Assembly: GCA_963833675.1 (NCBI GenBank)
Contig: CAWHYW010000018.1
Span: 1 to 64,000 of the forward strand
Origin: DASQDN01 sp963833675
Lineage (GTDB): Bacteria > Acidobacteriota > Terriglobia > Bryobacterales > Bryobacteraceae
Reading direction: 5' to 3'
DNA: 64,000 nucleotides
In this document: positions 36,864 through 48,119 of the stretch, in pieces
Position numbering within the stretch: position 1 is the first letter of the stretch
Layout: each line of letters starts with the position of its first letter
Translations under genes and position numbers: made by a program
The notes under the pieces: model-generated
Databases searched by the model: none
Seen by the model: only the letters and a program-made list of their open reading frames with translations
Told to the model about the DNA's origin: nothing

Positions 36864-39800
36864 ATGAAAAAGGCCACTGCCAGCGCTCCACCCCTTGAAT
36901 CTGTCGATTCCCGGCTGCTTCTCAAGTCATTAACAGCTCTTAAGAAAGGCGATTTTTCGACGCGACTCCCGTTCGATCAGACCGGCGTTGCCGGAAAGGT
37001 TTATGACGCTCTGAACGAGGTCATAGAACTGAACGAGCGCATGATGATCGAACTTGAGCGAATCAGTCGCGCCGTCGGTAAAGAAGGCAAGATCAACCAG
37101 CGAGCCAACCTCGGGAACGTGGGTGGCGCATGGTCTTCGATGATCGATGGGGTCAACGGTCTCATCACCGACCTGATGCAGCCTTCGACCGAGATCGCCC
37201 GAGTCATCGGCGCGGTCGCGAAAGGTGATCTGACGCAGCAGATGCCGCTCGAGGTGGACGGGCGGCCGCTGAAGGGTGAATTCATGCGCACCGCCAAGGT
37301 GGTCAACACCATGGTGGATCAGCTCAATTCCTTCGCCTCCGAAGTAACGCGCGTGGCCCGCGAAGTAGGAACGGAAGGGAAACTCGGCGGTCAGGCGCAA
37401 GTGAAAGGCGTGGCGGGAACCTGGAAAGATCTCACGGACTCGGTGAATTCGATGGCGTCGAACCTCACTGCTCAGGTCCGTAACATCGCCGAAGTGACGA
37501 CGGCTGTGGCGAACGGCGATCTCTCGAGGAAGATCACCGTTGATGTGCGCGGCGAGATCCTCGATCTCAAGTCGACGATCAACACGATGGTCGACCAGCT
37601 TAGCTCTTTCGGTTCGGAAGTGACGCGCGTGGCCCGCGAAGTCGGCACCGAAGGGAAGCTTGGCGGTCAGGCGATCGTGAAGGGTGTCGGCGGCGTCTGG
37701 AAGGATCTGACCGATTCGGTCAACTTCATGGCCGGCAACCTAACGTCCCAGGTTCGTAACATCGCGCAGGTGACTACGGCGGTCGCCCGCGGCGACCTTT
37801 CCACCAAGATCACCGTTGATGCGCAAGGGCGAAATTCTGGAGCTGAAGAACACCGTCAACACGATGGTGGATCAGCTAAACGGGTTCGCAGGTGAAGTCA
37901 CGCGCGTGGCCCGCGAAGTGGGTACGGAAGGCGAACTCGGTGGTCAGGCGGATGTGCGAGGCGTAGGCGGCGTCTGGAAAGATCTGACGGATTCGGTCAA
38001 CTTCATGGCCGGCAATCTCACATCTCAGGTGCGTAACATCGCGCAAGTCGCGACGGCCGTTGCCCGAGGCGATCTTTCGACAAAGATCACGGTCGATGCG
38101 CGCGGTGAAATTCTGGAGCTGAAGAACACCTTAAACACGATGGTGGACCAGCTCAACGCGTTCGCGGGCGAAGTCACGCGCGTGGCGCGCGAAGTCGGTA
38201 CGGAAGGAAAACTCGGCGGTCAGGCGGATGTGAAGGGTGTCACCGGCGTCTGGAAGGACTTGACGGAATCAGTGAACTCGATGGCGTCGAACCTGACGTC
38301 TCAGGTTCGTAACATCGCCGAAGTGACGACGGCGGTCGCAAAGGGCGATCTCTCACGCAAGATCACCGTCGATGTGCGCGGCGAAATCTCAGAGCTGAAG
38401 AACACGATCAACACGATGGTGGACCAGCTCAATGCGTTCGCCGGCGAAGTTACGCGCGTGGCGCGCGAAGTGGGTACGGAAGGAAAGCTCGGCGGTCAGG
38501 CGGACGTGAAAGGAGTCGGCGGTGTCTGGAAGGACCTGACCGATTCGGTGAACTCGATGGCGTCGAACCTTACGGCCCAGGTTCGTAACATCGCCGAAGT
38601 GACGACTGCGGTCGCAAACGGCGACCTTTCGCGCAAGATCACGGTGCAAGTCCGAGGCGAAATTCTCGAGCTGAAGAACACGATCAACACGATGGTGGAC
38701 CAGCTCAACGCCTTCGGCTCGGAAGTTACTCGCGTGGCGCGCGAAGTGGGTACGGAAGGAAAGCTCGGCGGTCAGGCGGATGTAAAAGGAGTCGGCGGTG
38801 TTTGGAAAGACCTGACCGATTCGGTGAACTCGATGGCTTCGAACCTGACCAACCAGGTGCGTAACATCGCGGAAGTCACAACGGCGGTTGCGAACGGCGA
38901 CCTTTCCCGAAAGATCACCGTCGATGTGCGCGGTGAGATTCTCGAGCTGAAGAACACCATCAACACGATGGTGGACCAGTTAAATGCGTTCGCGGGCGAA
39001 GTAACGCGCGTGGCGCGCGAGGTCGGTACGGAAGGAAAGCTCGGTGGTCAGGCGTTAGTGAAGGGAGTTGCCGGAGTCTGGAAGGATCTGACGGACTCGG
39101 TGAACTCGATGGCCTCGAACCTTACGGCGCAGGTCCGCAACATCGCGCAAGTGACGACCGCCGTCGCAAACGGCGACCTCTCCCGAAAGATCACCGTTGA
39201 TGTTCGAGGCGAGATTCTCGAGCTGAAGATCACCATCAACACGATGGTGGACCAGCTCAACAGCTTCGCATCGGAAGTTACACGCGTGGCGCGCGAAGTC
39301 GGTACGGAAGGAAAGCTCGGCGGTCAGGCGGAAGTGAAGGGGGTTGCGGGCACATGGAAGGATCTGACGGACTCGGTGAACTCGATGGGTTCGAACCTCA
39401 CCGGTCAGGTCCGAAACATCGCTGAAGTGACTACGGCGGTTGCCAGAGGCGACCTCTCCCGTAAGATCACGGTCGATGCGAAGGGCGAGATTCTGGAGCT
39501 GAAGAACACCATCAACACGATGGTGGATCAGCTCAATGCGTTCGCGAGCGAAGTCACGCGCGTGGCGCGCGAAGTCGGTACCGAAGGGAAGCTGGCGGGC
39601 AGGCGGAAGTGAAGGGTGTTGGCGGTGTCTGGAAGGACCTCACCGATTCGGTGAACTTCATGGCCGGCAATCTTACCGCTCAGGTGCGTAACATCGCCGA
39701 AGTGACGACGGCGGTTGCTAACGGCGACCTTTCTCGAAAGATCACGGTCGATGTACGCGGGGAAATTCTGGAGCTGAAGAACACGATCAACACGATGGTG

Positions 39801-42800
39801 GATCAGCTCAATGCGTTCGCCGGCGAAGTCACGCGCGTGGCGCGCGAAGTAGGTACAGAAGGAAAGCTCGGTGGCCAAGCCGAAGTGCAGGGGTGTTGCC
39901 GGTACCTGGAAAGATCTCACGGATTCGGTAAATTCGATGGCATCGAACCTCACTGCGCAGGTCCGAAACATTGCTGAGGTGACGACCGCCGTTGCGCGAG
40001 GCGATCTCTCCCGCAAGATCACGGTCGATGTGCGCGGGGAAATTCTGGAGCTGAAGAACACCATTAACACGATGGTGGACCAGCTCAATGCCTTTGCATC
40101 CGAAGTCACACGCGTAGCGCGCGAAGTCGGCACGGAAGGAAAACTCGGAGGTCAGGCTGACGTGAAAGGCGTCGGCGGCACATGGAAAGATCTCACCGAT
40201 TCGGTGAACTACATGGCGTCGAACCTTACCGCGCAGGTCCGTAATATCGCGGAAGTGACAACGGCTGTCGCCAACGGGGACCTTTCGCGAAAGATCACCG
40301 TCGATGTGCGCGGCGAAATTTCGGAGTTGAAGAACACGATCAACACGATGGTGGACCAGCTCAATGCGTTCGCGGGCGAAGTCACTCGCGTGGCGCGTGA
40401 AGTCGGTACCGAAGGAAAGCTTGGCGGCCAGGCCATCGTGAAAGGAGTCGCCGGCGTTTGGAAGGACCTGACGGATTCGGTGAACTCGATGGCATCGAAT
40501 CTTACCGCGCAGGTCCGTAACATCGCCCAGGTGACGACAGCCGTCGCGAATGGAGATCTCTCCCGCAAGATCACGGTCGATGTGCGCGGGGAGATTCTGG
40601 AGCTGAAGAACACGATCAATACGATGGTGGATCAGCTCAACAGCTTCGCTTCGGAAGTCACCCGCGTGGCTCGCGAAGTAGGAACTGAAGGGAAACTCGG
40701 CGGCCAGGCAGATGTGCGCGGTGTTGCCGGAACCTGGAAGGATCTCACCGATTCGGTGAACCAGATGGCCGGCAACCTCACGACTCAGGTTCGTGGTATC
40801 GCCAAAGTCGTGACAGCGGTTGCGAACGGCGATCTGAAGCGCAAGCTCGTCCTCGAAACGAAGGGCGAGATCGCAGAACTGGCCGACACCATCAACGGAA
40901 TGATCGACACGCTAGCTGTGTTCGCCGATCAGGTCACCACGGTAGCCCGAGAGGTGGGTACGGAAGGAAAGCTCGGCGGTCAGGCCCGCGTGCCGGGAAC
41001 AGCCGGTATCTGGAAAGACCTGACTGACTCGGTGAACCAGATGGCTGCAACGCTCACCACTCAGGTGCGCGCGATTGCGGAAGTGGCCACCGCGGTGACA
41101 AAGGGTGACCTGACGCGATCGATTGCGGTCGATGCCCAGGGCGAAGTCGCATCGCTGAAGGACAACATCAACCAGATGATCGCGAACTTGAGGGAAACGA
41201 CCCTCAAGAACAGCGAACAGGACTGGCTGAAGACCAACGTCGCTCGATTCACCCGCATGCTGCAAGGCCAGCGCGATCTGCTGACCGTCAGCCGCACTGT
41301 TCTGTCCGAACTTGCGCCGCTGGTCAATGCGCAGCACGGGACCTTCTATATAAATGATGCGGGCGAAGAGGAATCTCTCCTCAAGCTCATCGCAAGTTAC
41401 GCGTATAAGGAGAGGAAGAGCCTCGCGCAGCAGTTCCACTACGGGGAAGGCTTGGTCGGGCAATGCGCGCTCGAGAAGGAAAGCATTCTGCTTACGCAAG
41501 TCCCGTCCGACTATATCCGCATCAATTCGGGCTTGGGTGAAGCGACGCCGCTCAACATCATCGTATTGCCAGTCCTGTTCGAAGGCCAGGTGAAGGCAGT
41601 CATTGAATTGGCCTCGTTCAGCCGTTTCAATGAAGTCCATCTCGCCTTCCTCGATCAATTAGTCGAAAGCATGGGTATCGTGCTCAACACCATCGAAGCA
41701 ACCATGCGGACGGAGCAACTGCTGAAGCAGTCGCAAGCTCTTACCGAGGAACTACAAAGCCAGCAACAGGAACTCACAGAAGGTAACCGACGGTTAGAGA
41801 CGCAGGCCCGAACGCTCCAGCAATCGGAGGAACTGTTACGCCAGCAGCAGGAAGAGCTGCAGAGTACCAATATGGAGCTGCAGGACAAGGCAGCCCAGCT
41901 TGCCGAGCAGAACGCGGAAGTGGAGCGGAAGAACCGCGAAGTCGAGCAGGCCAAGCAAGCTCTGGAAGACAAGGCGGAACAACTCGCGTTGATCTCCAAG
42001 TACAAGTCCGAGTTCCTCGCCAACATGTCGCATGAACTCAGGACTCCGCTCAACAGTCTGCTTATTCTGGCCAAAGTTTTGGCGGAGAACTCCGAAGGCA
42101 AGCTCTCACCGAAGCAGGTGAAGTTCGCGGAAACGATCTATTCCGCGGGTACCGATCTGCTGGCCCTCATCAACGACATTCTCGATCTGTCGAAGATCGA
42201 GTCCGGCATGATGGCCGTGGAGGTGGAGGATGTTCTCTTCACCGATATTCGCGATTACGTGGTCCGGACTTTCCGTCACGTGGCGGAGGGCAAGAGTCTG
42301 CTGCTGAATGTCGAACTTGATAACGATCTGCCGAAGGTGATGGCAACCGATATCAAACGTCTGCAGCAGGTACTGAAGAACCTGCTCTCGAACGCATTGA
42401 AGTTCACCGAAGAAGGAAGTGTGCAGATGCGGGTCCGGCGGGTAGATTCAGGCTGGAACCCCGAGAATGAAATCCTGAATAGCGCCCGGAATGTTCTGGC
42501 GTTTGAGGTGTCCGATACCGGCATCGGAATCCCGGATGACAAACAACAGCTCATTTGGGAGGCCTTCCGCCAAGCCGATGGCACCACGAGCCGCAAGTAC
42601 GGTGGAACGGGGCTGGGCCTCTCGATCAGCCGCGAGATTGCGCGACTGCTGGGTGGAGAAATTCACCTTGAAAGCACGCCCGGGGTTGGCAGCACATTTA
42701 CGATGTATCTGCCCCAGACCTACGTTCCCATCGCCGAGGAGCGCCGGCGACAACAAGCTCGTGTAGCGCTACTCGAGAAGAAGGCCGTTCGAGGCGACCT

Positions 42801-44163
42801 CGGCGAAATTCAGCGGTCGGCTGCAGCCGGTCAAAACGGCGCAGACTCCGGAGCGGAAACCAACAACCAAAATGAAATCCTCACGCTTCAAGAAACGCCG
42901 ATCCTGCTGGCAAGCGATATCGTCGATGACCGGACCACGTTGGTTCCGGGGGACAAGATCATTCTGATTATCGAGGACGATGTGCGCTTCATCCCTCTTT
43001 TGATGGAACTGGGGCGCGAGCGCGGTTTTCGGTGTGTGGTCGCTCCCAGAGGCGATAAGGGTCTAATGCTCGCGAGGGAGCTCCGGCCCGCCGCGATCAC
43101 GCTGGATATACGGCTACCGGATATGGCTGGTTGGCTGGTGCTCAGCCGATTGAAGTATGACCCGGCTACTCGCCACATTCCAGTTCATGTCATCTCGGTG
43201 GATGAAGACTATCGGCGCGGCCTTGCTTTGGGAGCTGAATCGTATCTCGAGAAGACGCAGGATGCGGAAGCGCTCCGTGGGACTTTCGATCGGATCCAGA
43301 GGTCGGTGCGAGATTCAGTCCACCTCCTCCTCCTTGTCGATGCGGAGGAGACCCGAAGAAAAGAAACGACGGAGTTAATCGGTGACAATGGCGATGTCCT
43401 TACGACTGCCGTGACTACTGGCGAAGAAGCAATCCTTCAGGCGCAGATGACGGAGTTTGAGTGCGCGGTAATCACGCCGCCGGTCGCGGACATGACTGTT
43501 CCAGAGCTTGTGGAAAAAATCCAGAAACAGGCCGGGCGGCCGGAGCTTCCAACCATCGTATACGTGGCCGGGGGTCTGGGTCGAGAAGAAGAACATGAGT
43601 TACGCCGTGCTTGCGAAACGGCCGTGATCAAAACTGTAGCTACGAGGGAACGCCTGCTCGAGGAGACGGCCGTATTCCTGAACAGAAAAGACGAGGATCT
43701 GACCGAAGAGCAAAAGACAATTATCCAAGAAGCTCGGAATAAGGATGCGATACTCAGCGGCGGTAAAGTGTTAATTGTGGATGACGATGTCCGCAATATC
43801 TTCGCTTTAACCAGCGGCCTGGAGCGGCACAGATTGACAGTTTTCCATGCTGAAAGCGGCAAGGCGGGGATTGAGATGTTGAAGCAAAACCCGGAAATCG
43901 ATCTTGTGCTGATGGATATCATGATGCCGGAGATGGATGGGTACGAGACGACCCGCGCGATGCGAGCGTATACGGAGTTCAGAAATCTGCCGATCATCGC
44001 TCTGACCGCGAAAGCGATGAAGGGCGACCGGGAAAAATGCATCGAAGCGGGCGCTTCCGACTATATTCCTAAGCCCATTGTTCTGGAAGAGCTGGTGGCT
44101 CTGCTTCGCGTTTGGCTGCCCCAGGTGAATGCGCAAACGACCATGGAAGCAGTGGGCGAATGA
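36864..44163 (+). CDS. Giant poly-HAMP hybrid histidine kinase (three frameshifts)
   Basis: About 2430 residues, with no signal peptide or membrane helix visible. Order: a divergent HAMP unit at about 30-185, then fourteen 92-residue HAMP units to about 1475, a GAF domain to about 1610, a coiled coil (LQSQQQELTEGNRRLE) to about 1712, HisKA (NMSHELRTPLN, His near 1722), a HATPase with DTGIGIP and GGTGLGLS, and three receivers. REC1 (LIIEDDVRF, TLDIRLPDM) and REC3 (LIVDDDVRN, LMDIMMPEMDG) keep the Asp; REC2 (LLLVDAEET) has lost it. Frames change near 37825, 39590 and 39890. The layout resembles fungal group III Nik1 kinases with more repeats. Confidence 0.93.
37422..41286 (+). repeat. Fourteen tandem 276-bp HAMP-coding repeats
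   Basis: Counting from the Trp codon of each WKDLT motif, units start at 37422, 37698, 37975, 38251, 38527, 38803, 39079, 39355, 39630, 39907, 40183, 40459, 40735 and 41011. The spacing is exactly 276 bases except for 277, 275 and 277, which mark single-base indels. Each unit encodes the DLTDSVN, QVRNIA, TAVANGDLSRKI, NTINTMVDQLN and VAREVGTEGKLGGQA blocks. The last two units are the most divergent. A more distant unit precedes the array with its Trp codon at 37131. Confidence 0.95.
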
Positions 44164-45419
44164 CGGTGAAGGAAAGCATGGCGACTGTTCCGGCGATGAC
44201 CCTGGAGAATCCTCAGCAAGAGGTCGTCAAGATTCTACTGGTGGATGACAAACCGGAGAATCTGGTCGCCCTGGAGGCGGTACTTGATGGACTGGGCCAG
44301 GAGTTGATCAAAGCCCAGTCCGGCAAGGAAGCTCTGCGAGCTTGCCTCGAACACGACTTCGCTGCAATTCTGCTGGATGTGAAGATGCCGGATATGGACG
44401 GCTTCGAAGCTGCCGCGATGATCCGGGAGCGCGAACAATCCAAAGACACACCTATCATTTTTTTAACGGCTCTGAAGAGTGAGGAGCATCTTTTTCGCGG
44501 TTACTACATGGGCGCGGTCGACTATCTGTATAAGCCGATAGTTCCCGAAGTACTGAGATCGAAGGTATCGGTTTTCGTTGACCTTTGCCGAAAAAACACA
44601 ATCCTGAAAAAAAATAGCGATGCGCTCGAGCAAAAAAATGCCGAGCTCGAAAAGCAAATGGCGGAACGCCTGCGGGCGGAAGCCGATGTGCGGAGGTTAA
44701 ATTCGGAGCTCGAGAGACGTGTCGAGGAGAGGACACGCGAGCTGTCCAGAATGAACGACGAACTTCGGCAATTTGCTTACGTGGCTTCGCACGATTTACA
44801 GGAGCCACTGCGCACGGTCGCGAGTTATGCGCAATTGCTTGCGCGCCGCTACCGCGGGAAGCTGGACAAGGACGCGGATGAATTCATCGACTACATGGTA
44901 GGCGGTGTCACCCGCATGCATTCGCTGCTGAACGACATGCTGGCGTACTCGCGGGTCACAGAATCGAAGGACCGGCCGCTGGCCCCGGCGAATCTGAATG
45001 CGGTAGTGCAGAGCGCCATCATGAATCTCGACCTTGCGATCAGCGAGAATCATGCAACCGTACACGTATATTCGCTGCCAACTGTTCACGGAGATGAGAT
45101 TCAGCTAACGCAGGTCTTCCAGAACCTGATTGGTAATGCGATCAAGTATAGGGCCGGCGAGCCCCCAAGCGTGACGGTCAGCGCGGCAGAGGGGGTTAAC
45201 GAGTGGACAATCTGTGTCGAAGACAACGGCATTGGTATCCACCCCCAATATGCGGATCGGATCTTCGGCATTTTCAAACGGCTGCACGGACGCGAGTTGC
45301 CCGGCACAGGAATGGGCCTGGCTATTTGCAAGCGCATCGTCGAGCGGCATAACGGACGTATTTGGGTAGAGTCGGAAGCGGGGAAAGGATCGAAATTCTG
45401 CTTTACCCTGCCGAGCTGA
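44160..45419 (+). CDS. Receiver-histidine kinase of the phytochrome-like class
   Basis: About 419 residues; the ATG at 44160 overlaps the stop of the poly-HAMP kinase (ATGA). The receiver has KILLVDDKPEN, AAILLDVKMPDMDG and DYLYKPI. A coiled coil (KKNSDALEQKNAELEKQ) leads to a HisKA of the phytochrome type with FAYVASHDLQEPLRTV, then an N-box (QNLIGNAIKYR), EDNGIGI, FGIFKRLH and GTGMGLAICK. It could take phosphate from the poly-HAMP kinase and pass it on. An in-frame start at 44112 would overlap the previous gene by 52 bases and is less likely. Confidence 0.92.
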   Translation: MTVKESMATVPAMTLENPQQEVVKILLVDDKPENLVALEAVLDGLGQELIKAQSGKEALRACLEHDFAAILLDVKMPDMDGFEAAAMIREREQSKDTPIIFLTALKSEEHLFRGYYMGAVDYLYKPIVPEVLRSKVSVFVDLCRKNTILKKNSDALEQKNAELEKQMAERLRAEADVRRLNSELERRVEERTRELSRMNDELRQFAYVASHDLQEPLRTVASYAQLLARRYRGKLDKDADEFIDYMVGGVTRMHSLLNDMLAYSRVTESKDRPLAPANLNAVVQSAIMNLDLAISENHATVHVYSLPTVHGDEIQLTQVFQNLIGNAIKYRAGEPPSVTVSAAEGVNEWTICVEDNGIGIHPQYADRIFGIFKRLHGRELPGTGMGLAICKRIVERHNGRIWVESEAGKGSKFCFTLPS

Positions 45420-46827
45420 ATCCCTCCGCCTCTTTCTCACCAGCCCGCAACTCATTCAGCATCCGCAACGATTCCTCGATAATCAGCTCGGCCGCGCCAG
45501 GCGCAAAAGGCGAGGTCTCTACTTCATAGCCACCCTCAGAATATGCGCTTCGGACGGGAATATATCCGAAACCGCCGTTAGAATATCCCGAAAACAAGGT
45601 ATGTTCGAACGGGGATCGGCGCGCAATTTCCTGACCCATTTCGGTGAACGGCTCCCCAGGAATGCAGATAAGAGCAACCGGCCCTAGTCGAATTCCCTGG
45701 AGTTGCCAATCGATATGAGTTTTACCGTGATAGAGACGCGCCCGGTCGGCTCGCATCCCCGCCTGTGTTGCTAACGCCGTGGCCGCGCGCACTTCTGCTT
45801 CGGTTCCAACTTGCCGCAATCGATTGAGCTCTTTCCGTAAGCTGACAGCTTCTGCTTCCGCTTCGTCCGGGGAAGGGAACTGTTTCAAGGGAAGCTGCAC
45901 AAACCGAGACTGGACGTCGCAGGTGACAGATTCCGGTTCGATGACTTCATCTTCAAAGAGCGCTATCGTCGCGCCGGACTCCTGGACACCAACGAATTTT
46001 TGCTGGCGTGGAAGGGTCTCGATACCGAGCGCGATTTTCGACGCTTCCAGGCCCAATATCTTGCCCGCTTTCCGGTAGACCTTCATGTTGCCGGTAAAGC
46101 CTCGATCGGGACCGACATTGCCGGTAGCCCCTTGCAGAAAGAGACATGTTCCACCGATCTGCTCCTCGATAATCTTTTTCGTCATGCCGGGATAGTCAGG
46201 AGTGAAGTGACGGCTTTGCCACGCGATCGTCGTGGGATGACATGCGTAATGCACGATGGTTGCGACAGGTGTTTCATTCAAGTCGTCGATTCGGATCACG
46301 CGCACGGTATGATCCACAGTCCCGTCTGGATTTCGACCGATCACCACGCGGCCACCCGGTAACCGCAAGCGGCGGTTCGCGTTGATTTCGCATGTTCCGA
46401 TGCCCGCTCCAATCCGTACTGGCCTGAGATTCCGTTGTGCTTGCCAGACTGCGCTGCTGATTTTCAGAGGAAGTGTATTCAGATATTCCTCGATCATGTC
46501 CCGGCCTTCTGTAATGACGGCCAGCCGGAAAGTATTCGGTCCCGAGTGAGTGTGGGTGCAGGAGAAACGTATATTTTGTCGCGCAAGTCCGGTGAGTTGG
46601 GTGATGGCATCAACAATCTTTGCCGTCCATCCAGTATCGAAGCCGATCGCGTCGGCATCGACGATGGCGACGCTCTTGGCGCCGTCGCTCACGACAAGCG
46701 ATGTCGCATAAAGCGGCAGGTCCGCTCCAATGCCTCGCTGGTGAGTTTGGGCTCCCCATCCGCCTTGCGGTGTTCCTGGCGCCGGCGTGATGTCACAGCG
46801 GCCCGTGCCGGCTAAGAGTTGATTCAT
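45403..46827 (-). CDS. Neutral/alkaline ceramidase-like hydrolase
   Basis: 474 residues matching the N-terminal catalytic domain of neutral ceramidases: LLAGTGRCDITPAPGTP at the start, IVDADAIGFD, the zinc-ligand stretch SCTHTHSGPN, YACHPT, LQGATGNVGP and FSGYSNGGFGYIP. No signal peptide is seen, and the C-terminal domain of secreted ceramidases is absent, so the true substrate may be another amide or a cyclic or sugar compound. It overlaps the kinase gene end by 17 bases, convergently, and is divergent from the galactonate-dehydratase-like gene. Confidence 0.78.
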   Translation of the reverse strand: MNQLLAGTGRCDITPAPGTPQGGWGAQTHQRGIGADLPLYATSLVVSDGAKSVAIVDADAIGFDTGWTAKIVDAITQLTGLARQNIRFSCTHTHSGPNTFRLAVITEGRDMIEEYLNTLPLKISSAVWQAQRNLRPVRIGAGIGTCEINANRRLRLPGGRVVIGRNPDGTVDHTVRVIRIDDLNETPVATIVHYACHPTTIAWQSRHFTPDYPGMTKKIIEEQIGGTCLFLQGATGNVGPDRGFTGNMKVYRKAGKILGLEASKIALGIETLPRQQKFVGVQESGATIALFEDEVIEPESVTCDVQSRFVQLPLKQFPSPDEAEAEAVSLRKELNRLRQVGTEAEVRAATALATQAGMRADRARLYHGKTHIDWQLQGIRLGPVALICIPGEPFTEMGQEIARRSPFEHTLFSGYSNGGFGYIPVRSAYSEGGYEVETSPFAPGAAELIIEESLRMLNELRAGEKEAEGFSSAG

Positions 46828-46856
46828 GGATTTATGCTACTCTCAGCGTTCACGAG

Positions 46857-48020
46857 ATGAAAATTACGAAGATCGAAACCCTCGTGGTGAATGCGCGGAT
46901 GCGCAACTGGGTGCTGGTGAAGGTTGAGACTGACCAGCCGGGACTGTATGGATGGGGCGAGGCGACGCTCGAATGGAAGACGAAGTCAGTAGTAGGTGCT
47001 GTGGAAGATCTATCGGTGCTCCTTATCGGCCAGGATCCGCGACGGATTGAGCACATTTGGCAAATCATGCACCGCCAGTATTTCTGGCGCGGCGGCATCA
47101 CGAACATGACTGCGATGAGCGGCATCGACCAGGCGCTTTGGGATATCAAGGGAAAAGAAGTCGGCAAGCCGGTTTGCGAGCTTTTGGGCGGTCCGGTGCG
47201 CGATCGGCTTCGGCTCTACGATCATCTGGGCGGTGGGAGTCTGGAAGGCATGTACAAGACCGTGGATGCCGACCTGTTCGGAGAACGCATCGTGGAAAGC
47301 GTTGCTCGCGGATTCACCGCGGTCAAAGCGATGCCGATCCCTGTAGCCGAACTAATCGAGAGTGCCCACGTGCTGAAGTACGCGGCCAGGTGTGTCGAGG
47401 CGATGCGTAAAGCTGTCGGAGATGAGATCGACATCATGCTCGACTTACACGCGCGGACAACGCCGGCCGCGGCGATTCAGTTCGGCCGCCTTCTCGCCGA
47501 TTACAACCTTTACTGGTACGAAGAACCCTGCTGGCCGGAGCATGTGGACGCTTTGGTGGAGGTATCCCGAAAGCTGCCGTTTCCGGTAGCGACTGGTGAA
47601 CGCCTGGTTGGCCGCTGGGAATTCCGTGAATTGCTTGAAAAACGAGCTTGCGCGATTATTCAGCCTGATCTTTCTCATTGCGGCGGCATCAGCGAGGGCC
47701 GCCGTATCGCGGCCATGGCGGAGACGTATTCGATTGCCGTGGCGTGTCACAATCCGCAAGGTCCGGTGAGCACGGCAGCCGCGCTCCATGTCGGATTTGC
47801 GACGCCGAATTATCTAATTCAGGAAGTGGTGCGAGCCGATGTTCCGTGGCGTAATGACATCATGACCAGCACAATCAACGTTGAGCGCGGAATTTGCAAT
47901 CCGCCAGCGGCTCCCGGTCTGGGTATCGAGATTAATGAGACGCAGGCGCGGAAGCATCCCTTCCAGCCTGAAGTAACCATGGCTTATTTCCATAAAGACG
48001 GATCGGTAGCCGACTGGTAG
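46857..48020 (+). CDS. Enolase-superfamily dehydratase, D-galactonate dehydratase-like
   Basis: 387 residues. The lid domain has TDQPGLYGWGEATLE and the barrel holds the metal ligands Asp in IMLDLHART, Glu in WYEEPCWPE and Glu in ATGERLVG, with the catalytic His in ACHNPQGPVS. This pattern is that of the galactonate-dehydratase branch of the mandelate racemase subgroup, which removes water from sugar acids. The neighbouring class III aminotransferase and the broken MFS transporter of the sugar-acid type support a sugar-acid pathway. The exact substrate is open. Confidence 0.88.
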   Translation: MKITKIETLVVNARMRNWVLVKVETDQPGLYGWGEATLEWKTKSVVGAVEDLSVLLIGQDPRRIEHIWQIMHRQYFWRGGITNMTAMSGIDQALWDIKGKEVGKPVCELLGGPVRDRLRLYDHLGGGSLEGMYKTVDADLFGERIVESVARGFTAVKAMPIPVAELIESAHVLKYAARCVEAMRKAVGDEIDIMLDLHARTTPAAAIQFGRLLADYNLYWYEEPCWPEHVDALVEVSRKLPFPVATGERLVGRWEFRELLEKRACAIIQPDLSHCGGISEGRRIAAMAETYSIAVACHNPQGPVSTAAALHVGFATPNYLIQEVVRADVPWRNDIMTSTINVERGICNPPAAPGLGIEINETQARKHPFQPEVTMAYFHKDGSVADW

Positions 48021-48119
48021 TTGAATACCCGCGGAATCCACCTGCTTGGATGCCCGCGCGTTCTATAGTTGCCGCGATCGCAGCGATCGGGTAAGCTTTC
48101 TTGCCATAAGGAATCGAAA

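Noticed and set aside
39528..40619. Long minus-strand reading frames opposite the HAMP array
   Set aside because: They repeat with the same 276-base period and are shadows of the plus-strand HAMP codons; the composition is Ser/Thr/Val-rich without family features.
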